Below are positions 51,746 to 64,000 of a stretch of DNA of 64,000 nt, piece after piece. How positions within the stretch are numbered: position 1 is the stretch's first letter; each line of letters starts with the position of its first letter. Made by a program: the position numbers and the translations under genes. Location of the stretch: assembly GCA_010094045.1 (NCBI GenBank), contig ML986653.1:62001-126000 (forward strand), in the 5' to 3' direction. Source of the stretch: Lojkania enalia. Taxonomy: Eukaryota > Ascomycota > Dothideomycetes > Pleosporales. The notes beneath the pieces were generated by a model, which was not told where the DNA came from, made no database searches, and saw only the letters and a list, made by a program, of their open reading frames with translations.

Positions 51746-54700
51746 ATGGATCCTGGGCCGGGCACCGGCAGCTGGATGATGTCTAGCATGACGAATAATG
51801 TGGGCTACCTGTTTCTGCTCTTACATGGGAAGCGCCAAAATCTGACCCTGTATATTTGTAGACACGATCTCGCGATTTCTCCAGCGGCGTAGCGCTCAAT
51901 GGCGCCGATGTCGACCGCTCGTCGCACGCAACGTTGTCGCAGGGCATTGGAAACACTGCTGGATGGGCAAGCATCTGGAACAACAGCAATGGCTTGCTGG
52001 GCTCCGGCCTCGGGTCGACCGTGCGAGACAGCTCGCGCTCTCGAGGTCCGTCTGCCTTGCAGGTCTCTCCATTAAGCCGTCTGACTGACTCCTTCACAGA
52101 AAATGGCACGTATATGAGCTCGACGGCTGACCCCATAGAGGGCAAGACAGGCTCTGGATCACTCGTCGCATCATCTGAGACCGACAATTGGAATATTAAT
52201 CGCTCCCCATGGGGAGATAACACTGCTACAACCACACCTCACGTCAGAAGCTCCGGCGTCTCGCCAGCGCGCAAGAGATCCGTTGCGCAAACACAGCCTT
52301 CTCAGCAATACATGGATGCCCCGTCCTCATACTTCCCTTCTTCTAGATCGACAACCTTGGGGCAAACGCCCGTTGGCAAGTCAACCAAATCCATTCTTGA
52401 TCCAACAACGATGAATTTCTCCTCGAGTCGGCAGGTAGACCCACTAATGACCAACGGTTTCTCTAACTTTGGGTTTGGTCAAGCCGACAACAGCCAGCAG
52501 CGTTCAGAAACCTCTGTAGGTTCCTGGCCAGACGCAGGATCTGTCCATTCTCCGAATGACGATCGACGGAGCATCGCAGCATCTGAGTACTTTGGCCCAT
52601 CTAGCGCTGCCCAGTCACGCAGTGGCAGTCTTCCACCGTCACGCCATGGTGGTGAACCACTTCCTTATTCTCAAAACGCTGACGCATACGCAAAGTACGT
52701 CCAGAACGGGTCGCGGCAGCTCTCTTCCTTCACTCACACCAGTGGACGCTATCAGGAACGGAGTGGCTCCATACAGAGTGACTCGCTACAAATGCTCGGG
52801 CGTTTAAGCCTCGACCAAGAACAAGATTCTTCACTATTGGCACATAGAGCATCAATCAGTATAAACGGGCTACCGCCCTCATTCACGACAAACGACCAGG
52901 GCTATTCTCGAGATTCATTTTCTGACGCTCAAGGCTCGAACAGACCAGGAGACGCCGGCTATCTCAATACCGGCAATTTCACCCCAGACAGCTATGCCAA
53001 TATTGTCACGAATGATGCCAGCCTTCAGCTCCGTTCTTTCCAGTTCGACAGTCGCAGCGCACCAAGTGGATCCGCTGTCCGACAGAGCCCATTCTATTCA
53101 CACTCCCACACCCCCCCTGCTTACGACCCGCTCTATCCGTCACGAACTCCACAGACCCTGACAAACGACAGTAACGTTGCTCTTCTACAAAGCAAGCTGC
53201 AGGGCTTTCAGCTGCAGCAGGAGCGTCGTAATTTCGTCAATCCAGCCCAGTTTCACCAACCACAGTTTCAGCAGATGATAGCAGCTAATCAGTTGCGCAA
53301 TTCATACAATTATCAATATGCCCTGACGAATGGAATGCATCTGAACAGCATTCCATCGAACCTCTCGATGCCGAATATGCCTGGCATGATGCCTATAATG
53401 GAGGCACCAAAGGGTCCACGGGAGAACAACCAGAGTGATATGGGTACTATGAGTAGATGCCTGTACGAGTTCAAGCAGAATAGCAAAACAAGCAAGCGTT
53501 ATGACTTGAAAGATATTTACGATCATATCGTCGAATTTAGTGGGGACCAGCACGGCTCTCGATTCATCCAACAGAAGTTAGAGACTGCGAACAGTGACGA
53601 GAAAGAAAAGGTCTTCAAGGAACTTCAGGGCGACTCACTACAACTAATGCAAGACGTGTTCGGTAACTACGTCATCCAAAAGTTCTTCGAACATGGCGAC
53701 CAGACGCAGAAGAGGCTGCTCGCCAACCGCATGAAGGGCCAGGTTCTCAGCCTTTCACTGCAGATGTACGGATGCAGAGTGGTTCAGAAGGTAATTTGTA
53801 CACCACATACGCTTCTGCATAAGCTAACATTCGTAGGCTTTGGAGCATATCTTAACTGATCAACAAGCATTGTTAGTAAAAGAACTCGAGAAAGATGTCC
53901 TGCGGTGCGTGAAGGATCAAAACGGTAACCATGTCATCCAAAAGGCTATCGAGCGCGTTCCTTATGAGCATATCGAGTTCATTATCCAGGCGTTTAGAGG
54001 CAATGTCGGTCAGCTTGCTGTTCATCCCTATGGTTGCCGCGTCATTCAACGCATGCTTGAGCACTGTGAGGAGCCGGCACGGCGCTTCATTCTACAGGAG
54101 CTCCATGCTGAGGGAGCGAAGCTAATATCAGACCAGTATGGCAACTACGTCACCCAGCATGTTATCGAACATGGGGGAGAAGAGGATCGAGCTAGGATTA
54201 TTGCGTTGGTCAAGAAAGATCTTCTCCAATTCTCCAAGCATAAGTTTGCAAGCAATGTCGTTGAGAAGTGCTTAGTGCATGGGACCGAAGAGCAGCGTCG
54301 AGGGATTATGCTGAAAGTCACTGAGAGAGCCGAACGCGGGGAGAGTGCATTGCTCATGCTCATCAAGGACTCCTACGGCAACTATGTCATCCGTAAGTAC
54401 CGCTCCTCCATCGCGCTATCGGCCTTGGCTGACATGCGAGCAGAGAAAATACTTGACACTCTGTGCGACGAAGACTACCAGGAGATGGTCTCAATCCTAA
54501 GACCGGAAATGGAGAAAGCCAAGAAGATCGTATCGGGCAAGCAGATGATTTCAGTATGTTAACGATCTTTGCCAATGCGAACCAATATTAACACAGCTAG
54601 GTTGAAAAGAAGATGCATCGCTTCGGCCCCCACCACAGCTCCCTAATATCTACGGCGGACACTGCATCCATCGCCCTCACACCTCCTTTATCTACCAGCA

Positions 54701-54837
54701 ACGCCCAGAGTCCGCAAAGCAGCTCACTACCTAGCACAACTAATAGCACGGTCGACGACCCTGTACACATACCCCCCGTTGCAAATAAAGATCTAGCCAC
54801 ATCGCCGGCCGTGATCAACGTCGAAGATACTTCGTAG
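51746..54837 (+). CDS. puf3: Pumilio-family mRNA-binding protein (Puf3 type)
   Basis: Cytosolic RNA-binding protein that recognises UGUA-type motifs in 3' UTRs and affects mRNA decay or translation; yeast Puf3 targets nuclear mRNAs for mitochondrial proteins. Five exons: 51746-51799, 51862-53790, 53837-54392, 54444-54553 and 54601-54837, 961 residues. The first 550 residues are Ser/Gln/Asn/Pro-rich and disordered. The PUF domain runs from about 555 to 890. Visible repeats include [37 protein letters not shown] (across a splice site), [53 protein letters not shown] and YGNYVIQKILDTL (across a splice site), eight in all. The C-terminus is Ser/Thr-rich. The tiny first exon ([12 protein letters not shown] onward) rests on a weaker donor (GTGGGC), so the extreme N-terminus is less certain. 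Confidence 0.93.
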
Positions 54838-56228
54838 ATATATCAAGAAAGAAACGGCCACTACATCATGCATACAGTACTGTCGCTGTTTCCCTATTCT
54901 ATTGCATGCATGCATGATATACGAGGATCCGGCGTCGGTGTCATACTTGGTTTGTTTTTATATGTTGGTCGGAAACATGTTATATACCAGTCATAACCTC
55001 TGACCTTTCTTCCTTTCTATCATTGTCTTAATCCCCATTTCTCCCAAACGGGATGCTCCCTCCACATAGGCATCTAGCACACATGGGTTTCCTGAGCGCC
55101 TCCGCATTTCGATTTGTTCATGCAATACCTTGCAAACGGCGAAAGGGGTTTGTTTTATATAACATGGGGCCAAACTTTCGTGCACAAAAAAAATTCGGGA
55201 TATGGTTCGTTTTTGGATTCGGGATCCATGGTTTGTTTATTATTAGCGAGTGAGTTCGGCGATGGGACGGACGATGTCATGAATGACGGATAGGTTGGTG
55301 GGCCTGCGCAAGGGTGCTGCATGGAATCGTTGAGGCGTCTGTTTCATTCTAGAACGGGGCTTTCGGGATACCGGGGCAAGGGTAGCTTTAGGTAGCCAGG
55401 GTGTCTTTTTGCGGAATGCCTTGGGCGTAGATGGAAATATATGGCATTTATGCTAGTATTTTGACTGCGGGGTTTAAGTGTGCTGGGGTTTTATGTGTGA
55501 GGTTATATGAGGATGGTGAATGTCTTGATTGATTTTACAGTTACCTGCCCTTGATCGATACATTCTAGTCCTACAGCGCAAGAATCTGAAATGCACCCAA
55601 CCCTAGAAACGACTTCATGGTCCCATGAAAAATCGCAGACCTACTCCGCGTCATAACGATCTATGCTAATGAAGAATCCCACACGGCCGATATCCAACTC
55701 TTTAGAGCCTTTGCGCATGCACCTCAGCTCGTCCCATCGCCAGGCTCATTCTCCCTGGTGGAAAGGGAAGAAAACTAGAGATTTACACAGAAAAAATCCA
55801 TCGTAACACCCGTCAAATAAAAGCCTGCATTGGGAATAAAAATAAATAGTGTATTTCCACTACACCAAGCACATGACCTATCATCCTCTCACTCATTAAA
55901 CCATTTCATGCCATTATCCAGAAACCCAACCCCCTACGCCACTAACCATAATAATATCCATTTATAGATCCATTACTATTGGTCGAGAGCACCCTCTCAC
56001 AAGCCGTATCTGTAGAAATAAATTTTGTTTCTCACAGTCACCAATGATAATGCAGCGTAGAGTAGTTATAAAAAAGCGCCACATACCCGCTCCCGAGCAA
56101 GGAAAAGATTGTAACGCCCCTCTTCCAGCCCATTTGGGAGATTTTGTGTAAGGAAGAAAATAAGAATGCCACTTCTACTCATACATATTGCCTTTAACTA
56201 TTTAATGCTCTCCAACTCCATGACCAAA
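54838..56228. other. Convergent 3' intergenic region
   Basis: About 1.4 kb between the 3' ends of Puf3 (plus) and the histone demethylase (minus). AT-rich with no credible open frame. It is expected to hold both 3' UTRs. Confidence 0.6.
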
Positions 56229-59200
56229 TCATGAATATCTCCATGTCTCCTCAGTGTGCACTTTTGCTAACTGAGGAAAAACAGATCGATTTGTAGACGA
56301 ACCTTTCCCATCGTCAGAGATCGGGCTATACTCCGGTCTCTTCGGACTCTTCGGTGCATCACTTAGCGGACTCGGTATCGGCCTCTGAGGTTCACTTGGT
56401 GGCGGAAGAGGCGGCGTGTGGCTTGTGCCGGGCGGCGATGTCAATTTTAGTGCCTCATGTGGTTGATTCGGCGGACTAGGAAACGGTGGTAGAGTCTTAG
56501 CTACTGGACTAGTTGACGACGTGACGGGGGCTGCAGATTGAGGTGACGAAGTGCTGGATGCTAAATTCTTCCTCCTCTGTTCCCATTTTAGGTACCCTTG
56601 GGTGGGTCCTGTAGGCGTTTTGGTAATGTCTCGATGGAAAGCATCTGGTGACTGAAAATGCGGTATCGGCCTTGGCGTTGGGGGATTTGATTGGCCTGAT
56701 CCAGCATAAGTTGATCCTTGGCCTTGAGCGGAACCATTGGAAGGAGGCCTCGGTGCAGCGGCAGGCACCATGGCGTTTGACGGTTTCGGCATCCATTCCG
56801 GTGTGAATCCGCCATCTTGACTATAAGGAGAAATGTAAGTTTTCGCTCTCCTTAAAAAAGCGTTCTTCAGGTAGGGATACTTGGTAACGTAGGCAAGATA
56901 ATCACTTTGAGATGAAGGGGAGTGGGCAGTGGAGACAGGAGAGGGAGGTGCATTCGCGTACATTGGAGATTTGGTAGTTCCTGCTGTGTTGCTCAGCAAA
57001 CTGGAAATTGGCGCACCATCGCGCGATATGGATGATGCCTGCGATGCTGACGCCTGCTGGGCAGACGTATTATATGCCGTATGCGGGTTAGACGCCTGGG
57101 CCCGAGAATATGGGAACGGGGGTAGTTGCCGGGATGTGCTGGGTGGGTTGGGCTGGTAATAGAAATATGATGTTTGCTGCGAGCCTGCCTGAGTATAGTG
57201 GTTACTAGCACTTGGCGCCGGTGTAGCTGTTGTCGCGTGTTTCCAAGTGGCAGTATATCCTCCTGGGGGAACATAATGATGATAGGTTGGTGATTGGCGG
57301 TTATAGCCATTAGGCGAAGAAGATGGGTATCCATATTGAGGAGCAGTCGCGCGATAATCATAGACAACGTTCGGTTGATGTGCTACGGGAGAATTGGGAT
57401 TCTTCCGTGTATCTGGTGCATAATTATACGCTCTATATGCGGAGCTCGTGTCTAGTTTTGGTTTGTATTGATAAGGCTTCTCTGCCGGTCGGTTCCGGGG
57501 ATGCATTGGCGTACGAGGGGGTATCGAGGCCGGAGATGGCTTAATAGGGTACGAAGCTGCTAACGAACGGCGGTCGAATGATTGGATAGGTAGTGGGGTA
57601 GGCTTGATAGTATCCAGGAAATTGCTCTTCGGGTTATGCTTCTGCTTTGAGGGGTTCTCTGTATACTGAGGCCTGGCTTCTGTTGAAGTCTTACCGAGGT
57701 AATACCAAAGTCGGTCTTCCTTGCTCAAATCAACCTTGGTAACCCTCTGGGTCACCTCTGGAGCAGTATTGAACTCTGCCCATTTCTGCTCTGAGTTTGG
57801 GTCATGGAACGGATCACCTATTTCTGGAACGCCATCTGTACGGTTAGTAATAGCTAAGGACGGATCATTGTCCTTTAAATGCTCAGGTAGTGGCTTAGCA
57901 TTTATAGAAGGCTTCGGTCGCTGAGACTCCGCTGGATCCAACGCGAGCAAATATTTCCATTCAACCTCAACGCGGTCACTATAAAATGGTTAGTATGAAA
58001 ACAAGGACTTCAAATATTATTACCCACCCGTCGGGCAAAACATCGACCAATACCGAAGACTCGCCGTATCTGTTCTCAATCACTAGACCACCATATACCG
58101 GGGCAGGCTGAGAATTGGAATCGGTTCCAAGATACTGGAACTGCACGACATCCTTTGGCTTCAGTTTCTTAGCATAGTTAAAGACAAATTTGTCCTTCTC
58201 CAAGGAGTCGGCGTCAACTGTCTTGGTGTGCCGCTTCTTGGGTCGATGGAAACGGCATCGGAAATCGTAACCCTCATAGTAGTACTCAGTGCCTTCTTCA
58301 TCAAACGTTGGCATAGGACCAAGGTCGACTTGAACCCCCGCAGCTGCTGCACAAGTGGCATGGAAAGCCCTCGTACATTTCTTCTGGGAGCATTGAAAGA
58401 CAGCCCCGCGTTTCGATCTACAGTAGTTGCATTTCAATTCTAGTCGATCTTTGCCAATGTTTGCAACATTGCAAACAACTTCGTTAGGCTTGGAAGAAAT
58501 GTAAGTTTCAGGCGTGTAATCTGCGCAAATACGGTGTGCTTTGAGCCCATTATCAGTCGGTAGGAGCTCATCGTATTCGACATCGTTCGGGCACAAAATG
58601 CATGGCATGCCCCGGCCTGGAATTTTGATACGAATCCTGATACGCTTGACCTTCTTCGCTTTCGGTACATCTTTCGCATCTTCATTCCCTCGCTTTCTCT
58701 TATTGGTCGATTTGCGACTAGCTTTACTCCTCGATTTGCTAGCCACGCCAGGAGGAGGGCTGGGCAAATGGTCTGCGCCTTCTTCATCGTCATCTTCATC
58801 ATCCGTTTCCTCGTAGTACTCTGGGGTTGGCTCGCCCCTGAGTTTTCGCTCGATTTCATTAACATCGACCCACACGCTGTCGGATTCGCATTCGCATTTC
58901 TTAGCGATTCTACCGTAATTTAACCATGCTTCATTCGCAAAATTAACAGATTCAGCACAGTTATATCCGATATTGTAGCCGGAGTGGTACCCATATGGAT
59001 AAGTGATGACGAACTCGCCCTCATAATGGATCAGCCGGTTAACCTTGATATTGAACTGCTTCTCTAGTTGCGCTGGCGAGATGAGGTACGTCTTATGTCG
59101 AAGAAACTGTGAGCAGTTCTTTGCATCGCGCGGCCAGATACTCTTCATAGCAGCTTCAAAGCGTCTAGCGTCCTCTTGTGATATGCTGTACCATTGCTTA

Positions 59201-60561
59201 GGAGCACCGAAATGAATGTAGTTGATGCTGTAGAGATCAACATCTTCAAGATGCCATGCAAAGGTGGCTTTCCACATTCCGAGGTAGAGGTAAGCGGTGT
59301 TGACACCTGGAACTTTCGTACCAAGGACATCTAGCAGATTCGGTAGCTTGGCAACATTCCAGCATGTTGTCCGGTCATCGAATAGGGAGCCGGGCATGTC
59401 GGCTCCATACATGGGCTGGCCATAGTTGATAGTTCTCCAGTAATTCTCCTCAAGCTCTTTGCATCTCTCGACACTATATTCGTCAACTTTGGAAAGCCTA
59501 TAATCGAAATCCTCAAAGGCTGCTTCATCGACATAATCTGCCGTTGCAGTTCGATTGTTCATTCGCCGGGATGCGGTAGACCTAGGCTGACGACCCCTTG
59601 GCTTGGTAGGTGTGGAGTCTTCTTGCTCTTCCTTTTTGATTTTCTGAATAGCGGATTTCTTTTCTTCCCTGGCGGGAGACCTTGGGGTGGGAGGCACATC
59701 GAAGGGCTCCTCGCCTTCTACCTCGCCATCCTTCTCTTCAACCTTTTGTGTGCGCCTTCGGGGTCGTCCTGGTCCGCGTTTTTGTGCAGGGGAGCCATCT
59801 CGGTCGGTGTTCTGGACGGCCTGAGCTCTAGTGGAACGGTTACGGGAAGGTGCCTCGGCGGCACCTTTCCGCCGTTCGCCTCGCTTTGCCGGAGGCTGAT
59901 GATGCGCTTCTTCGGTCAACGCTTTCCACTCTGGCAAGTTATACGACCTCTGTTTCTCGATATTCGCTTGTGTGTAGATGCCATGCTGGCCAGCGAATTC
60001 CTGCGTAATCGGATTCTTAACCTTGATTGTTTTGACAGCTTCGGTGAGGTCCGGAAGAGCATCACGCCTGTAGTTATGCGAAGTCAGTGCGTATCAGGAA
60101 TTTGGCCATAGTATTATGCTTACCATTCCTTGGGGGGGATGATTTTCACGATCCCGGACTTCATCCCATATTTGTCAATCTTGTTAACAAATTTCTGAAA
60201 GTTCCGGAAGTGATCCATTGTCTGTACCGTGCCATAGTTAGCGCAGTCATCTCTAAAATGGCAAGCAGTTTTAGGCTTTTCACAGCAATTGTTCCCCGCA
60301 GGACAGCGCCGCTCTGTAAGGACGGTGCGAACGTACCGGCTTGAAGACGGGGACTTTCCCCCCTTCAAAATAGTGATCGGGCTCAATTTCCGCGCCGTCG
60401 TCATCACTCTCCAGCTCAGAAAGCTCCGACGACATTCTCTCATCCCTCTTATCTAAGTCTTCGCTCGTCGGCGGCGTCAGGGCGGGCTTGGGCATTTGCA
60501 CATCGTCGTTCTTTTCGACTGGCGCCTCGACCGACGGGATAACATCTGCCGACGCCTCCAT
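56229..60561 (-). CDS. rph1: KDM4/Rph1-type JmjN-JmjC histone demethylase with PHD region
   Basis: Fe(II)/2-oxoglutarate histone lysine demethylase of the JMJD2 class (H3K9/K36me), nuclear; Aspergillus KdmA and yeast Rph1 are relatives. Exons 60561-60337, 60221-60124, 60067-58028 and 57978-56229, 1370 residues. JmjN spans about 71-112 (FRNFQKFVNKIDKYGMKSG and IIPPKEW). A basic linker has an AT-hook-like KRGPGRPRRR (about 204-213). JmjC covers about 348-496, with WHLED giving the first Fe ligands (His380, Glu382) and GYHSGYN the second His (469). A PHD-type Cys/His region follows at about 595-717 (MPCILCPND, CNYCRSKRG, CTRAFHATC). A tudor-like patch (DVLPDGDRVEVEWKYLL) crosses the last intron. 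The C-terminal 500 residues are Pro/Ser/Tyr-rich and disordered. All iron ligands are present, so activity is likely. Confidence 0.94.
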
Positions 60562-62631
60562 GGTGAGTATGAGGCGCTGTAGGGCAGCGGCGTTGCGGTT
60601 CAGAGGTGTAGGGCAGGATGGGGCTGGCAGTTCGCTCGCAAGAGGTCCGAGTGCGACATCCAGCGTCCTCGCCACAAAGCGGTCGGTAAGGACTGACAAC
60701 TCCAGCAACTTCCTACGGGAAGCGCACCGAGTCCGGGTGGCAGACCGAATCTTTGAATAATATCGCAAGGTGTCAGCGAGAGTGGATGGTTTGGAATGTC
60801 CCAGGCCAGGAGACTCTAAGACCTAGGTTGGGGGAGGTGCAGGTGTAGCAGAGGAACGCCAAGCCGCGCTAAGTTCCCTAATCGATTCCCCTGCGCTCGC
60901 TCTTGCCTCACCCGACCATCAGACCACCAGTTGCCTGTCCGTAAATCCTACCTGAGGCTGCTTCTGATAATTCACCGGCGAGGTGATAATAGGCTGAGCG
61001 CATGTGGGGACCGCAAATGGCTACGAGAGAGCGCCTTCTAGTTGTCAGGTACCGCGTTGCGCTAGTTCTACTTTGTGCTCATGCACGTCATCGGTGAACT
61101 CCTCCGTTATCAGATTGCCGCGGTTGCTTCTAGTATACCAACAGCCCTCAACGCAGTCTGCCAGCACATCGGGTTCTCCGTATCTCAGCTGTTATAAGGA
61201 AACGCTAGGGTTCTATGCCGCTTATATTCTGCAATGGCACAGTTGTTGCTCATTTTAAGGCACCAGAGCTCAACGTTAGACTCCCATTTGCGTTTTGGCA
61301 ACAAACTACGAATATAATGTAACGAATCTAAGATATTGCAGTCTTCAACTACCTTTCTTAATAAAATCAAGTTACTTCCACGTATTCTTTGTGCTCACTT
61401 TCCTTATTTTAATATTAGATCATACTACAGTTTTCCCCAGTCGAAACCGACAGTGATCGATATCACTTCCGAGAAGACTAAGAAGCACACGCATATGGTT
61501 AGTACCCTTTAGAAAGCATTGAACGAGAAAGTCTCGAAAATGTTTCATTCGAAATTTGGCCAAGTTCGTGAATTGTCACTACCCCCTCTGGTCCTGCGGC
61601 GTCCCACTGGTTCGCACCAACGGTCTAAGTCGAGAGAGGCGCGCGACGGGGAGGATAGCTCAACTATATCCAAACACCTTCAATATCGCTGCCAACGTGA
61701 GGTATGCCTGTCAAACACGTTCGCAAAGACATGCAAACGCCTGGAATTTACAATATAATGGCCCACGCCTCTCTACAAGCACTTCTCCCACCCCGCATCC
61801 CATCGAAGATCGCAGTGAGCCTCCTGAACAGCGGAGAGGTGCTTTTATGCTGGGGCGATGCATTTGCTCGTCCTCCGCACCCCAGCATAGACGCAAGACG
61901 TTGTGCCCCCAACCCCGAACTACAGTACGAGCACGCCACTAAACCTCCGATCAGCCACCTTTCCCGGCTCAACTCCACACTCTCGGCTATCTGATCTTCA
62001 GCCCTACCACTCACTATCACCTCCCCTTGGCTGACGCGGCCACAGGCGCAGATCCGGCCTGCAGGAACGCTGAAGTCTAGATCACCCGAGGCAAAATGGA
62101 GTTAACGAAGTGAGGCATAGCGCACATCCTTGGGTCGTTGAAGAGACCTCTCGACTCGAGCGTGCGATAGGAGCATTAGCTGTAAGTTTTACATTTCTCA
62201 AAACGCAAATGCCGAACGCATGAGGAAAAATGCCGCTCAGGGGGTTGCACTTGCAGCTCCACTCTAGCATCCTTCCCGCTACCTTGCAAAAATGTCCAAA
62301 TCAAAGATAAATGCACACTGAGCGACATAGGATCACATTAAAGGACATGAGTGAGCAAAAGAAAATGATGCAAGCCCTTTTGATTTGAGTACCCGCATCC
62401 CAGTAGCCCTGTAAAGTACAGATGGCCCCAACCGAGAAAACCCAGGGCTCCTTTGCTATGCAGGTTGAAAAATGATTAGGCTGCAGAGACATGCAGTTTG
62501 TTGCAATGCTTCATGTAGTTTCCGTTCAGATGCCCAAAATTCTGAGAGATGAGAGAGACCCGAAAGAGATCAAGAACACAACTGACCTGTGCCCTCCCAC
62601 ATGTTCGGTACATCATAACAAGGGTGCACGC
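60562..62631. other. Intergenic region upstream of the demethylase
   Basis: About 2 kb between the demethylase start and the end of the Yag7-like gene, both minus strand. Short open frames at about 61.5-62.0 kb overlap on both strands and show no domain. Nothing further is supported. Confidence 0.5.
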
Positions 62632-64000
62632 TTACTGTGGTGCATCTCCTCGTCCGCCTCTGAAGCTGCCACGCCCGCGACCGCGGAATTCCCCACGACC
62701 ACGGCCGAAATCTCCACGACTGCGACCGCGTCCACCCCGTCCTCGATATCCTCCTTGTGGTCCACTGCGTCCCCTACCACCGCGATTGTGATGAACTTCT
62801 TGGAACTCGCCATTGCCACTTGCTAGTGCCGGAGTCGCCGCTGGCGCAGCTTCATGAGTATCATCGGCCCAGCTAGCCGTGCTATTGTTCGGAGCAGTAA
62901 CGGCCGGGGTCTCGGTCTCGGTTGGGTCTCGCGGTACCATCTCGAAAGACTCCGTAAGAGTATCATCCGAGCCGGCAGGATGCTTCTCGTCCCACTGCTC
63001 CTCTGCAGCTGCATTTGCCGCGCCCGTGTCAACACTAGTTGCTAGGGGTGCGGTAGGGGTATCTACCGCTTCGCCATTGAGCGAGTTCACACCCATATTA
63101 GTTTCGGTCAAACCCGCGTTAGCAATAGTGGGGTCCGAGGGTGGTTCAGTCTCTGGAGGAGCTGGTTGGGCCTGTGCGACGTCCTCAACCCAAGCCTCTT
63201 CGGCCGCAAAAGGGGTCTCCTCGAGTGCAGTTTGCCGGAGCTGGCTGTCTGTCTTACGGTTAGCTCAATCACTAATCAGCCGTTTCGGTTACATACATGT
63301 TACGCTCAGGGTGACGCCCTCAGTTGAAGGAACACTCTCCTCCGAACCGTGAATTAGCTTCTCGGTCGCAGCAACAGCAGCGGCATCACCTCCATAAACC
63401 AAAAGCAACGCTCCTTCAAAAGCCTTTGTGAGATCAGAGTCATCGTCCTCGAGCTGACGTCGAGCAGCCGCGGCTCTTAGGAACCTCGAAAGTGTCAGGA
63501 GTTGTTCCTTAAGAGCTTTCTTATATTCAATTGCAGCCTCTGCCTTCACTGTCTCTCTTAACTTCTTAAGCTCCTCCGAATGTGCTTGTTGTAGAAGTTC
63601 CTTTTCCTGAGCAATCTTGCGCTGATATTCTTGGTCGAATTTCTTGTACTGTGCCAACTGCTCCTCGTACTGAGCAAGCTGCTCCTGGAGAGAGGGTTTC
63701 TTCAAGGCTTGCTTTTTCTGGTCGGCATTGATCTTGCGAGTCGACACGAGCTCATCGAGAGAGACGCCGGGATTAGCTTCGATAATAGCATCAAGTTTTT
63801 GATAGGCGTTCTACGGGCAGAAACGTCAGTTCAGCTGCGGTAACACCGAGAAAGGAGATAAAGCTTACCAGTTTCTTTGTAGTATTCCTAATATTCCTGC
63901 GCAGAAATATTTAGCAAATGCAATTCCAGCGGGAAGTGTTGCGGTGCTTGAGCAAGCCTTACTTTTGGAGCTCCTTGACGTAGGCATTTTCAGAACCGGC
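62632..64000 (-). CDS. yag7: Yag7-like protein (partial, N-terminus beyond the window)
   Basis: Exons within the window: 64000-63963 (partial), 63896-63869, 63810-63297 and 63248-62632. Joined they read ENAYVKELQK, NIRNTTKKL, NAYQKLDAIIEANPGVSLDE, a Lys/Gln coiled coil (QEQLAQYEEQLAQYKKFDQE), then a Lys/Ala-rich helical part and a 'TEKLIHGSEESVPS' stretch. The rest is acidic, Ala/Pro/Thr-rich and ends in an RGG/RG region (GRGGRGRSRGDFGRGRGEFR) of the RNA-binding kind. The order matches fungal Yag7-related proteins, which are poorly characterised; yeast Yag7 is reported near ribosome/translation-linked proteins. The 5' end is cut by the window edge. The stop TAA overlaps a GTAAGC sequence that could act as a donor, so a different C-terminus is possible. 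Confidence 0.82.

Overview
This is nuclear DNA from a filamentous ascomycete (Pezizomycotina). The genes are conserved fungal housekeeping and chromatin genes interrupted by many short spliceosomal introns, mostly 40-115 nt, with GTAAGT/GTGAGT-type donors, CTAAC/CTGAC-like branch sites and YAG acceptors. There are no operons, bacterial or phage signals, CRISPR arrays, rRNA or convincing tRNA genes. I cannot fix the class from sequence alone. A 100-base run of N at 37039-37138 marks a scaffold gap.

Layout. Plus strand, 0.5-6.3 kb: glyceraldehyde-3-phosphate dehydrogenase, then an Hda1-type class II histone deacetylase with its C-terminal Arb2-like domain. 6.3-9.9 kb holds no recognisable gene. 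Plus strand, 9.9-19.4 kb: a Pho80/PREG-type cyclin, a large protein of unknown function, and the armadillo-repeat GID-complex subunit Vid28/Gid5 (ARMC8). Minus strand, 20.0-25.2 kb: mitochondrial ATP synthase beta and glycogen branching enzyme. The branching enzyme is divergent from a plus-strand mitochondrial ClpX at 25.9-27.8 kb. Minus strand, 29.4-31.3 kb: an intronless Spt23/Mga2-like protein that stops before the usual IPT, ankyrin and membrane segments.

31.3-38.2 kb is mostly empty, with the gap, simple repeats and one weak two-exon candidate at 36.1-36.8 kb. Minus strand, 38.2-48.0 kb: an uncharacterised protein whose apparent in-frame stop lies in an intron, GPI ethanolamine phosphate transferase 3 (Gpi13/PIG-O) with a separate N-terminal exon, cytosolic aspartyl-tRNA synthetase, and a small single-pass membrane protein. 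After a 3.7 kb pyrimidine-rich leader region comes the plus-strand Pumilio protein Puf3 (51.7-54.8 kb). The window ends on the minus strand with a KDM4/Rph1-type JmjN-JmjC-PHD histone demethylase (56.2-60.6 kb) and a Yag7-like protein cut by the window edge.

How the genes relate. They do not form a biosynthetic cluster. Several touch carbon and energy metabolism (GAPDH, Gid5, ATP synthase beta, glycogen branching, mitochondrial ClpX, Puf3) and two are chromatin erasers (Hda1, KDM4), but the arrangement looks like ordinary ascomycete synteny. I found no convincing undescribed system. The most useful leads are the truncated Spt23-like architecture, the retained IGF tripeptide in ClpX (which predicts a ClpP partner), the splice-dependent rescue of the 38-40 kb gene, and the separate GPI13 N-terminal exon.
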